Origin: a bacterium
Lineage (GTDB): Bacteria > Verrucomicrobiota > Verrucomicrobiia > Limisphaerales > UBA11358
Length of the DNA stretch: 64,000 bases
NCBI GenBank assembly: GCA_021780905.1
Contig: JAJXXW010000085.1
Location: 1-64,000, forward strand
Direction of reading: 5' to 3'
In this document: positions 53,850 to 62,469 of the stretch, piece after piece
How the letters are laid out: every line of letters begins with the position of its first letter
Position numbering within the stretch: the first letter of the stretch is position 1
The notes under the pieces: model-generated
Told to the model about the DNA's origin: nothing
What the model saw: only the letters and a program-made list of their open reading frames with translations
Database searches by the model: none
Program-made: the position numbers and the translations under genes

Positions 53850-56800
53850 CTACGCAGCCACCGGCGCGGAATTCTCCGGCAACAGCGGGGTTTCCTCCGC
53901 CTTGTGGAATTTCACGCTGACGATCTTGCTCACGCCGTGTTCCTGCATGGTCACGCCGTAAAGCACGTCGGCCATGCCGATGGTGCGCTTGTTGTGCGTG
54001 ATGATGATGAACTGCGAGTGCGCGAGGAACCGCTGCAAAATCTTTACGAAACGGATGACGTTGGATTCGTCGAGCGGCGCGTCCAATTCGTCCAGCACGC
54101 AGAACGGACTGGGCTTGACCTGGTAGATGGAGAACAGCAGCGACACGGCCACCATCGTCTGTTCGCCGCCGGACAGCAGCGAGATACTTTGCAACTGCTT
54201 GCCGGGCGGGCGCGCGACGATTTCAATGCCGCTTTCCAGCACGTCGTTTTCGTCCGACAAAATCAGGTCCGCCTTGCCACCGCCAAAAACATCTACGAAC
54301 ATCAGCCGGAAATTGTCGCGGATCTTCTCGAACGTCTCGACGAACATCTGGCGCGTCTGGGTATTGATGCGGGTGATGATTTCCAAAAGCTGGGTCTTGG
54401 CGTTCACCAGGTCGTCATACTGCTGCGACAGGAATTGATGGCGCTGTTCCGTTTCCTCATATTCCTCGATGGCCACCAGGTTGACCGGTCCCATCTCGTC
54501 AATCTTCTGTTGCAGCGCTTCGACTTGCTGGCTCACGGCCGTCCAATCCGTCGCCGCGCCGGCCGCCGCCATTTGTTCCGGCGTCAGCGTCTCGACCTTG
54601 GCCGGACCTTCGTCGGCATAGGTGATGGTGATGCACTCGCTGCGGATGTCGTCGAGATTCAGGTGGTATTTCTCGCGCACCTTGTCGCGCAGATTTTGCA
54701 CGGACATGTTGCGCTGCGCGAGTTCCACGTCGAGCGCGCCGCGCTGGTTTTGTAATTCCGTCAACCGGCTGCGCTGCGTGCGCAAACGTTCGTCGCGCTG
54801 CGCAATCTCGGCTTCCTGCGAATTTTTCCGGCCAATCGTCTCCGCCGTCTGCGCGCTGACCTGCTCGCGCTCGTGCTGCAAACGCTCAATCTTCGCCTGC
54901 GAATCCTGAATTTCCGATTCCGCCTGTTCCTTGCGCGAAACAAACGAGGAACATTCGTTGCGCCGTGCCTCAACCAACTGCGCGAGTTCGCGCAACCGCT
55001 GTTCCAGCGCCGTGCGCTGCTGGCGGAAGGACGAAGCGAGTTGTTCGTCGGAAGCGAGCGCGACTTTGCTTTCGGTCAACGCGGCATTAGCGGCGTCGCG
55101 CGCCTGACGGAGATTTTCCAATTCCGTCGTCAGAGCGGCGACCTGCTCCTGTGCGGTGCGTTCGCGCGTTTCGAGGTCGTTCAAACGAACCGCGAGCGCC
55201 TCGCGTTTCTGCAAACCTTCGCGTTCCTGCGCGGCGAGGCTTTCAACCTCGAACATGACCGTCTCAATTTTCTGGCCCAGCAGCCGCGAAGAATTTTGCA
55301 GCGCCTTGAATTCACCTTCGCGCGTGGCGATGGCCACTTCCTGCTGGCGCAATTCTGTCTGTGCCTGCTGCAAGCTCGCCGACAATTCTGTTTGCTCGCT
55401 CAACAGCGCGCCGCGCTTCCGGCTGGCTTCTTCAACACGCTGCTGCAATTCGGTGAGTTCCGCCTGCAATTCGGTGATTTGATTTTTGCGACCGAGAATT
55501 GAACTGGGCGCTTTGCCGTTGGCGCTGCCGTTCAAATAGCCGCCGGTGTAAATGCCGTGCCGATTCAGCAGTTCGCCGTGCATCGTCACGAAATCGCAGC
55601 CGGCGTGGCCGTTCTGGATTTGCGCGGTCGCGGTGCCGAGATCGGACGCGATGAACGTGCGGCCCAGCAGCGATTTCAGCAGCGGTTCCACGGTCGGTTC
55701 GGCGTGAATCACGCTCATGGCGTGAACGATCTGGCCGGATTGCAATTCATTCACCGGGCCGGCGGCCGGTGCCATGTCGCCTTCAAAAGCAAGCTGGTTC
55801 GCATCTTTGTATTGCTGGAACGACAGCGCCGCGACGCTCGCGCGGCCGGATTTGTTGGCGTTCAGGTCCGCCAGAATTTCCTGCGCGGACGACGGCTGCT
55901 CGGTGAGCACGAGTTGGAGATTGTGCCCCAGCGCATTTTCCACGGCCGTCACAAATTGGTCAGGCACGCGGATGCGATCCGCGAGCGAGCCAATGACCGA
56001 ACGCGATTGCCGCAGTGCCGCGACCGCGCCGGCGTCGAAACCTTCGTGCGAACCTTCGAGTTGTTCAAGCACATGCAGGCGCGAACGCTTTTCGGCTTGG
56101 TGCTGCAAAAATTTATCCTGTTCCTGCGATGAAACCTGCAATTCGGTCTGTAATTCCTTCAGCCGATTCTGCCGCTGCTCCACGGAACCGCGCGTGGTGG
56201 CGACGTTGAGCTTTTCCAGTTCAACGCTCGCGGTGAATTCCTGCAACCGCGCTTCGAGCCGCACGCGCTCTTCTTCCAGCTGCACTTTTTCGGCGGACAA
56301 TTTTTCCAGCCGGACGACGTTGCCCTGCTTCTGGAGATCGAGCGCGGACAGTTCATTGCGAACTCGCGACAAATCCTGCGCGGCGGCAAACGCGGCGGAC
56401 TGCGCCTGGCGCAACTGCTCCTGCCGTTCGCGCAAATCGTCTTCGATCTTCTGCAACGCCTCGCGCTTGGCCTGCAAATTCTCCTTGTGCTGCGTCAGCG
56501 CGGTTTCGGCAGCGGTGAGCCGCTCGGTGACGGTAAGCAGTTCGGACGACGCGGCGTGGCACCGCTCCTCGGCCTGGGCGATTTCGGCAAGCGCCTTGGC
56601 GTTTTGCGATTCGATTTCGTGCAGCCGTTCCTGATTGAAATGGATGCGGCTTTCGTTGCGGTCGGCCTCTGCCTTCAATTCCAGTCCGCGTTGCTGCTGC
56701 GCGGCGACTTCGTGTTCGAGTTCTGAAAGATGTTCGCGCAGCTTGGCGATTTCATTTTCAAAACGCAGAATGTCGTTTGAGCCGGTCTCGATTTCTTTGC

Positions 56801-57572
56801 GCAGATTTTCGACGGCGGAATTTTTCTCGGCGATTTCCGATTGCAGCACGTCAAACTGATGCCGCGCAAGTTGTGTGTCAAGATGTTGAAGTTCCTGCGA
56901 AATTTGTTTGTAGCGACGCGCCTTGCCGGCCTGGCGCTGGAGCGAACCGATTTGCCGTTTCACTTCCTTGATCGTGTCGGCGATGCGCAGCAGATTTTGC
57001 TCGGTGTATTCCAGTTTGCGCAGCGATTCTTTTTTCTGCGATTTGAATTTCGTGATGCCGGCGGCTTCCTCGAAAATCATCCGGCGGTCTTCCGGTTTGC
57101 TGGAAAGAATCTGCGTGATGTGGCCCTGCGCCAAAATGCTGTAGCTCGTGCGCCCGATGCCAGTGCCCATGAACAGTTGCTGGATGTCCTTGAGCCGGCA
57201 CGGCGTGCGGTTCAGAAAATATTCGCTGCCGCCGTCGCGAAAAATCCGGCGCGTAAGCGTCACTTCGTCGTAGGAAACTTCAACCCCCGCCGCCTTCAAA
57301 CTTTCTTCGCCGACACCGCCAAGCGTGAGCGAAACTTCGCCCATCCCCATCGGCTTGCGGCCGTCGGTGCCGTTGAAAATCACATCGGCCATTTCGCCGC
57401 CGCGCAACGCCTTGGCCGACTGCTCGCCGAGCACCCAGCGGATGGCGTCCGAGACGTTGGACTTGCCGCAGCCGTTCGGCCCGACGATGGCGGTGACGCC
57501 GGGCTGAAAATTCAGCGCCGTCTTGTCGGCGAAAGACTTAAAGCCAAAAACTGTAAGATTTTTGAGATACAT
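53850..57572 (-). CDS. smc: Chromosome segregation protein SMC
   Basis: A 1240-residue condensin ATPase. Walker A is GPNGCGKSN (31-39), long coiled coils flank a hinge around residues 500-680 ([30 protein letters not shown]), and the C-terminal head has the signature [16 protein letters not shown] and Walker [17 protein letters not shown]. The start at 57572 ([14 protein letters not shown]) fits all family members. Gln, Glu and Ala-rich coils explain several open shadows on the other strand. Bases 57573-57819 upstream hold no gene. Confidence 0.98.
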   Translation of the reverse strand: MYLKNLTVFGFKSFADKTALNFQPGVTAIVGPNGCGKSNVSDAIRWVLGEQSAKALRGGEMADVIFNGTDGRKPMGMGEVSLTLGGVGEESLKAAGVEVSYDEVTLTRRIFRDGGSEYFLNRTPCRLKDIQQLFMGTGIGRTSYSILAQGHITQILSSKPEDRRMIFEEAAGITKFKSQKKESLRKLEYTEQNLLRIADTIKEVKRQIGSLQRQAGKARRYKQISQELQHLDTQLARHQFDVLQSEIAEKNSAVENLRKEIETGSNDILRFENEIAKLREHLSELEHEVAAQQQRGLELKAEADRNESRIHFNQERLHEIESQNAKALAEIAQAEERCHAASSELLTVTERLTAAETALTQHKENLQAKREALQKIEDDLRERQEQLRQAQSAAFAAAQDLSRVRNELSALDLQKQGNVVRLEKLSAEKVQLEEERVRLEARLQEFTASVELEKLNVATTRGSVEQRQNRLKELQTELQVSSQEQDKFLQHQAEKRSRLHVLEQLEGSHEGFDAGAVAALRQSRSVIGSLADRIRVPDQFVTAVENALGHNLQLVLTEQPSSAQEILADLNANKSGRASVAALSFQQYKDANQLAFEGDMAPAAGPVNELQSGQIVHAMSVIHAEPTVEPLLKSLLGRTFIASDLGTATAQIQNGHAGCDFVTMHGELLNRHGIYTGGYLNGSANGKAPSSILGRKNQITELQAELTELQQRVEEASRKRGALLSEQTELSASLQQAQTELRQQEVAIATREGEFKALQNSSRLLGQKIETVMFEVESLAAQEREGLQKREALAVRLNDLETRERTAQEQVAALTTELENLRQARDAANAALTESKVALASDEQLASSFRQQRTALEQRLRELAQLVEARRNECSSFVSRKEQAESEIQDSQAKIERLQHEREQVSAQTAETIGRKNSQEAEIAQRDERLRTQRSRLTELQNQRGALDVELAQRNMSVQNLRDKVREKYHLNLDDIRSECITITYADEGPAKVETLTPEQMAAAGAATDWTAVSQQVEALQQKIDEMGPVNLVAIEEYEETEQRHQFLSQQYDDLVNAKTQLLEIITRINTQTRQMFVETFEKIRDNFRLMFVDVFGGGKADLILSDENDVLESGIEIVARPPGKQLQSISLLSGGEQTMVAVSLLFSIYQVKPSPFCVLDELDAPLDESNVIRFVKILQRFLAHSQFIIITHNKRTIGMADVLYGVTMQEHGVSKIVSVKFHKAEETPLLPENSAPVAA

Positions 57573-57819
57573 AGCTCGTAAAACTTGCTTGCGGCAATCC
57601 AAACAAAGCGGTCGTTACATGTAAAGAGAAAACCACAATATGTTGTGCACAACCCCGATTGTAGCGCAACTAATTGGTGAGGAACCGAGGCTTTTATTGC
57701 GCTAAAACCGTGCTTATACCGTTAATACACTTTCTCTTTAAGTCCAATCACCTTGTTCGTCAAATGAAATTTTGGCACGATTTTAAGCGAGAAATTGTGC
57801 GTGGGGGGGCGGGGTGCGC

Positions 57820-58575
57820 CTACTTGACCAAATTCATGAGCGGCGCAAGCCCTTGAATCCGCACTTCCAATTTGTCGCCGGATTTGATCGGGCCGACACC
57901 GCTGGGCGTGCCGGTGAGAATCACGTCGCCGGGCAGCAGCGTCATGTTCGTGGAGACGAAGCTGACGATTTGCGCCGGCTTGAAAATGAGTTCGCGCGTG
58001 TTTGAGTTCTGCCGGAGCTGGCCGTTCTGAAACTGCTGGATTTTAAGTTGCCCCGGATCAATCTGGGTTTCGACGAACGGCCCAAGCGGTGTGAACGTGT
58101 CAAACGACTTGCACCGCGCCCATTGCGACTCGGCCTTCTGGATCGTGCGGTCACTGATGTCCTGCGCGGCCGTGTAGCCAAAGATGTGGCGCGCGGCGGT
58201 GGCCGGCGAGACGTTGCAAGTTTTGCGGCCGATGACGATGGCGAGTTCCGCCTCGAAGTCCGTGCGATGTTCGGGAAATGGGATTTCAATCTTGCCGCCA
58301 TCCGGCAACAGCGACGTGGTGGCCTTGAACCAGATCAACGGTTCCTTTGGCAACTCGCGGTTCATCTCGCGTGCGTGGTCGAGATAATTGATGCCGACGG
58401 CGATGACCTTGCTCGGCACGACCGGCACCAGCGTCTTGACGCCCCGGCGCGGCGTCGGCTGACGGTCAAAGGTCGGCGCGCCGAAGATGTCTCCGTGCGC
58501 GCGGAAAATCTCCCCCTCCACGACCTTCGCGTAAAACACGCTGGCGTCTTTGAAAAACCGGCCGATGGCAGCCAT
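57820..58575 (-). CDS. Fumarylacetoacetate hydrolase family protein
   Basis: A 251-residue FAH-family enzyme. Features are KVIAVGINYLDHAREMNREL, the metal-binding HRTDFEAELAIVIG (Glu-x-Glu), TAAQDISDRTIQ and the final PGDVILTGTPSGVGPIKSGD. The group includes hydroxyhepta-diene-dioate isomerases, acylpyruvases and oxaloacetate decarboxylases; the substrate is not deducible here. It is single, upstream of smc, and divergent from the Minf_1886 pair. Confidence 0.88.
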   Translation of the reverse strand: MAAIGRFFKDASVFYAKVVEGEIFRAHGDIFGAPTFDRQPTPRRGVKTLVPVVPSKVIAVGINYLDHAREMNRELPKEPLIWFKATTSLLPDGGKIEIPFPEHRTDFEAELAIVIGRKTCNVSPATAARHIFGYTAAQDISDRTIQKAESQWARCKSFDTFTPLGPFVETQIDPGQLKIQQFQNGQLRQNSNTRELIFKPAQIVSFVSTNMTLLPGDVILTGTPSGVGPIKSGDKLEVRIQGLAPLMNLVK

Positions 58576-58702
58576 ATAACTTTGCGATTTTTGATTTGCG
58601 ATTTACAATTGCCTGACCGGGGCAAGTTTGCCGCTTAAACCACGAATCGTAAATCGCAAATGCGACGGTTGCCGTTGGCAGGATTTACGCTACATTATCC
58701 CC

Positions 58703-58834
58703 ATGAACTGGCTGACGAAGCAGGAACAATTGATCATCTGCATTGTCATCGGGCTTTTGGTAACGGGACTGGCGGTGAAATTTTACCACGCCGCGCATCC
58801 CGCCACGCTGAGCCGCCAGCCAGCCAAACACTGA
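58703..58834 (+). CDS. Tiny single-helix membrane protein
   Basis: A 43-residue protein with MNWLTKQEQLIICIVIGLLV at the start and one membrane helix followed by a short polar tail. It ends two bases before the Minf_1886-type gene, so the two are co-translated. No family assigned; its N-terminal helix resembles the anchor of ComEA-like proteins, but no helix-hairpin-helix follows. It is too short to be certain. Confidence 0.55.
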   Translation: MNWLTKQEQLIICIVIGLLVTGLAVKFYHAAHPATLSRQPAKH

Positions 58835-58836
58835 TT

Positions 58837-59256
58837 ATGCAAGAAGTTAATTTTGACGAAGCCGTGGATCATATCCTTGCACAGGACGAGCGGTTTCACC
58901 GCGATGCCTATGTTTTCATGCGCGAGGCGCTGGATTTCACCCAGAAGCTGGTCGGCCGGGAAAATCAGGGCAAGGTGCGCCACGTCACCGGCCAGGAACT
59001 GCTGGACGGCCTGCGCCAACACGCCCTGCTCCAGTTCGGCCCGATGGCCATCACCGTGTTTGAGGAATGGGGCATCCGCACCTGCCAGAACTTCGGTGAA
59101 ATTGTGTTCAACATGGTAGAAATCGGGCTGCTGGCCAAAACCGAGAAAGACTCCCGGGACGACTTTCAAAACGGCTATGACTTCACCGAAGCTTTCTGCA
59201 AACCTTACTGGCCGAAAGCCCGCCGCCAAACGGAGGTCAAGTCCTCCGTGGCCTGA
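58837..59256 (+). CDS. Minf_1886-type Verrucomicrobia/Planctomycetes-restricted protein
   Basis: A 139-residue protein with FDEAVDHILAQDERFHRDAY, FMREALDFTQK, HVTGQELLDGLRQHALLQFG and ITVFEEWGIRTCQNFGEIVF, the pattern of the Verruc_Plancto-restricted (Minf_1886) family. The family is small, cytoplasmic in appearance and of unknown function, and its presence supports the phylum call. The start at 58837 is set by the family N-terminus. It is preceded by a two-base gap to the tiny membrane protein. Confidence 0.88.
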   Translation: MQEVNFDEAVDHILAQDERFHRDAYVFMREALDFTQKLVGRENQGKVRHVTGQELLDGLRQHALLQFGPMAITVFEEWGIRTCQNFGEIVFNMVEIGLLAKTEKDSRDDFQNGYDFTEAFCKPYWPKARRQTEVKSSVA

Positions 59257-59323
59257 ATCCGCTTCCCGCCGATGAGAATTGCATTGCCCCGGCGCGATTC
59301 CCGTCTATTTTTCCCGCCCGAAC

Positions 59324-61864
59324 ATGGCTGACCAAACCCATCGCGAAATCCCCTCCATCCCGCCCGGTGTCACGCTGACCACGCTCGACAACGGCCTGAC
59401 CCTCATCGTGCGCGAGGATCACCATGCGCCCGTCGTGTCTGCGCAGGCGTGGGCCATGGCCGGCAGCATCCACGAAGACCGCTGGCTCGGCGCGGGACTT
59501 TCGCACGTCCTCGAACACATGCTGTTCAAGGGCACGACGACGCGCCCCGGCAGCCGCATTGACCAGGAAGTGCAGGAAGCCGGCGGTTACATGAACGCCT
59601 ACACAACCTTCGATCGCACGGTGTATCACATTGACGTGCCGAACACGGGCGCGGTGAAGGCGATTGATATTTTGTGCGACATCATGCAGCACGCGACTTT
59701 GCCGCCCGACGAACTGGCGAAGGAGATGGACGTCATCCGCCGTGAAATGGACATGTGCCACGATGATCCGGGCCGCCGCGCGGGCCGCCGCCTGTTTGAA
59801 ACGGCTTACACCAAAAGTCCGTATCGCTACACGGTCATCGGATATCCGGACATTTTCAACGAGGTCAAGCCCGACGACATCCGCAATTATTACACCGAAA
59901 AATACGCGCCGAACAACGTCTTCTTCGTCGTTGCCGGCGATGTGAATACCGCAGACGTCATCGCCCAGATCAAAACCGCCTACGCTAACGCCAAGGCAAA
60001 AGCCCTGCCGCCAGTCGTCCTGCCACTGGAACCCCGGCAGACTGCGGCGCGCGAAATCATCGAGACCGCCGCCATCGAACTTGGCCATGTTCATTTCGCC
60101 TGGCACATACCCGAACTGCGCCACGCCGATGTTCCCGTGCTGGATGTGCTCGCCGTCCTGCTCGGCAGCGGACGCAGTTCGCGACTCTTCCAGCAGGTGC
60201 GCGAGAGGCAGGGCGTCGTGCATCACGTGGACGCGTGGACTTACAGCCCCGGTTTGCCGGGATTGTTCGGCATCAGCGCGGTCGTGGACGGCGACCAGTT
60301 TCAAGCCGCGAACTTGGCCATTCTTGCCGAGATCGAAAAAATTAAATCGCTTTCTGTTTCAGCCGATGAATTACACAAGGCCATCAAACAGTTCATTTCC
60401 GCGACGCTTTCGGCGCGCAAAACCATGGAAGGCCAGGCGCAGAATCTCGGCGGCAACTGGCTCGCCGCGAATGACCTGAATTTCTCCGAACGTTATCTTG
60501 CCGCCGTGAAACGCGTGACCACCGCCGACGTGCAGCGCGTCGCGCGCCATTATCTCACGCCGGAGAACCGCACGCTTTACGCGCTGCTGCCCGATGGCAG
60601 CGCGCCCAAAGCCGAGGCCGACACCGAAAAAAATGCCGACCACGCGATTCAGAAAATCACTTTGCCGAACGGCCTCACGCTGCTGGTGAAGGAGAATCAT
60701 CGCCTGCCGTTTGTGGAATTTCGCGCCGTGTTCAAGGGCGGCGTGCTCGCGGAAACCGCCGCGAACAACGGCACCACGATGCTGCTCGCCAAGATGCTCA
60801 TCAAAGGCACGCAAAAGCGCAGCGCGGAGGAAATCGCCACGGAAATCGAGTCTGTTGGCGGCAGCATTAACAGCTACGGCGGCAACAACAGCTTTGGCGT
60901 GAACGCCGAAGTGTTGAGCGAGGATTTTGCGACCGGCCTCGATTTGCTGGCCGATGTCATCTTGCATCCCACTTTCCCCGCCAAGGAATTGGAACGCGAA
61001 GTCGAGGTGCAGGTCGCCAGCATCCAGGCGCGCAAAGATAAACTGCTCAAGAGCGCCAGCCTCGCGATGCGCCAGGCCCTTTTCGGCAACACCGGCTACG
61101 GGCTGGATGCGCTCGGCACGGAGGCAACCATCACCCGGCTCAAGCCGGCGGACTTGCAGGCGTGCCACCGGCAATTCACCGTCCCGAACAACTGTGTCCT
61201 GGCGGTGTTCGGGGATGTGGAAACGGCGAAAGTGCGGGCCGCCGTGGAAAAAGCCTTTGCCGGTTGGAAGACAAATCCGGCTTCCACCATCCACCATCCA
61301 CCTTCCACCTTCAACGCCGCCAAGCGGGTCGAAGAAACGCGCGACAAGAAGCAGGCCGTGCTCGTCATCGGTTTTCCCGGCACGACGATGGCTGCGGAAG
61401 ATCGTTACGCGCTCGATCTGCTGCAGGAATGTTGCAGCGACCTCGGCTCGCGACTGTTCCTGCGCATCCGCGAACAACTCGGCCTGGCGTATTATGTCGG
61501 CGCGCAGAATTTCGCCGGCCTCGTGCCCGGCTACTTTGCCTTCTACACCGGCACCGAGCCGGACAAGTTGGCGCAGATGGAAAAGGAATTGCTGGCCGAA
61601 GCCGAATTGCTCCGCACCGAAGGTCTGACCACCGAGGAATTATCCCGGGCCAAGGCCAAGATCATCGGCCAAAAGAAGATTGCCCGCGCCGATCTGGGCC
61701 ACTTGGCCGCGACCGCCGCGCTCGACGAACTCTACGGCCTCGGCTGGCAGCAGGCCGAGGTGGACGACGACAAATACGCGTCCGTAACACTAGAACAAAT
61801 TAAGGCCGCCGCGCAGAAGTATCTAAGACCCGAGGCGTTGGTGGTTTCCGTCGTCAAGCCTTGA
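59324..61864 (+). CDS. M16 insulinase-family zinc peptidase, tandem halves
   Basis: An 846-residue M16 peptidase containing two homologous halves in one chain. The first half has the inverted zinc motif HVLEH (His61, Glu64, His65), and a downstream acidic helix (DELAKEMDVIRREMDMCHDD) provides the third ligand. The second half (from about 445) lacks this motif (NNGTTMLLAKMLIKGT in its place) but has the C-terminal Arg-Tyr region (REQLGLAYYVGAQNFAGL). This is the active-plus-inactive layout of single-chain M16 peptidases. A short repeated stretch (STIHHPPSTFN) lies between strands near residue 655. No signal peptide is evident from Met59324. It probably degrades peptides. Confidence 0.9.
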   Translation: MADQTHREIPSIPPGVTLTTLDNGLTLIVREDHHAPVVSAQAWAMAGSIHEDRWLGAGLSHVLEHMLFKGTTTRPGSRIDQEVQEAGGYMNAYTTFDRTVYHIDVPNTGAVKAIDILCDIMQHATLPPDELAKEMDVIRREMDMCHDDPGRRAGRRLFETAYTKSPYRYTVIGYPDIFNEVKPDDIRNYYTEKYAPNNVFFVVAGDVNTADVIAQIKTAYANAKAKALPPVVLPLEPRQTAAREIIETAAIELGHVHFAWHIPELRHADVPVLDVLAVLLGSGRSSRLFQQVRERQGVVHHVDAWTYSPGLPGLFGISAVVDGDQFQAANLAILAEIEKIKSLSVSADELHKAIKQFISATLSARKTMEGQAQNLGGNWLAANDLNFSERYLAAVKRVTTADVQRVARHYLTPENRTLYALLPDGSAPKAEADTEKNADHAIQKITLPNGLTLLVKENHRLPFVEFRAVFKGGVLAETAANNGTTMLLAKMLIKGTQKRSAEEIATEIESVGGSINSYGGNNSFGVNAEVLSEDFATGLDLLADVILHPTFPAKELEREVEVQVASIQARKDKLLKSASLAMRQALFGNTGYGLDALGTEATITRLKPADLQACHRQFTVPNNCVLAVFGDVETAKVRAAVEKAFAGWKTNPASTIHHPPSTFNAAKRVEETRDKKQAVLVIGFPGTTMAAEDRYALDLLQECCSDLGSRLFLRIREQLGLAYYVGAQNFAGLVPGYFAFYTGTEPDKLAQMEKELLAEAELLRTEGLTTEELSRAKAKIIGQKKIARADLGHLAATAALDELYGLGWQQAEVDDDKYASVTLEQIKAAAQKYLRPEALVVSVVKP

Positions 61865-62163
61865 TGCCTCCGGCAGACTGGATTCGCCCCCCAACGTCCT
61901 CCGCCCGCCGCCGGCCAGGGTTGGTGGGCGGATGCTGACTGGGTGTGACGAGCAGCGTGGCACCGTTGGACATCGTCAGTGTCCCGGTGTATGTCCAGAC
62001 CGTGAAAGTGCCTTTGGTGATGGCATTGCTGATGTTGATCGTGTAGGTGCCGCTGTTACCGATGATCGTGTCAGCCATGGCGTTACCCGCGAACATCCAC
62101 AGCATCACGGCGGCGGCGGCAATTGCTTGCTTTTACTGATGCACCCATGCGTTTTATATTCAT
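61865..62163 (-). pseudogene. Broken secreted-protein gene (signal peptide remnant)
   Basis: On the minus strand, ATG at 62163 gives MNIKRMGASVKA. In the neighbouring frame a signal-peptide core follows (IAAAAVMLWMFAGNAMADTI), then beta-strand-like GNSGTYTINISNAI and WTYTGTLTMSNGATLL. A small duplication near 62125-62135 (AGCA repeated) shifts the frame between the two. After about 50 mature residues the sequence turns into low-complexity PPTNPGRRRAEDVGG and stops. The mature part resembles the start of autotransporter-repeat or PEP-CTERM-type exported proteins of Verrucomicrobia. It is truncated and frameshifted. Confidence 0.55.
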
Positions 62164-62469
62164 GTCATGCTCAAATATCTAATCTGGCATTCCAAATTGT
62201 TGTTGGCCACCGCACAATTTGCCCCAGCATCGGGACAAGTCTAAAAAATTCCTCGTGGCCGACCTCGGTCCAGATGCCATCGCCCGGTTGAACCCATTGC
62301 TATCGCCGGCCGGAACGCCGACGGGCCTTTAAAATCGGACACTCTGGCGTTCGCTTTGATAATTATCAAGCCATGGAAAAGGTTTGAAAACGACGCAAGC
62401 CAGGTCGGGGCCGGAAAACTCTGCAAGTTTTTCATCGCCGCTGTCCGGTCGTTGTAATCGCGATTCCGG
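62164..62469. other. Intergenic stretch, nothing recognised
   Basis: About 300 bp between the broken secreted-protein gene and the symporter stop codon. A short minus-strand frame (62241-62435) has no family pattern. No hairpin followed by a T run was found. Confidence 0.4.
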
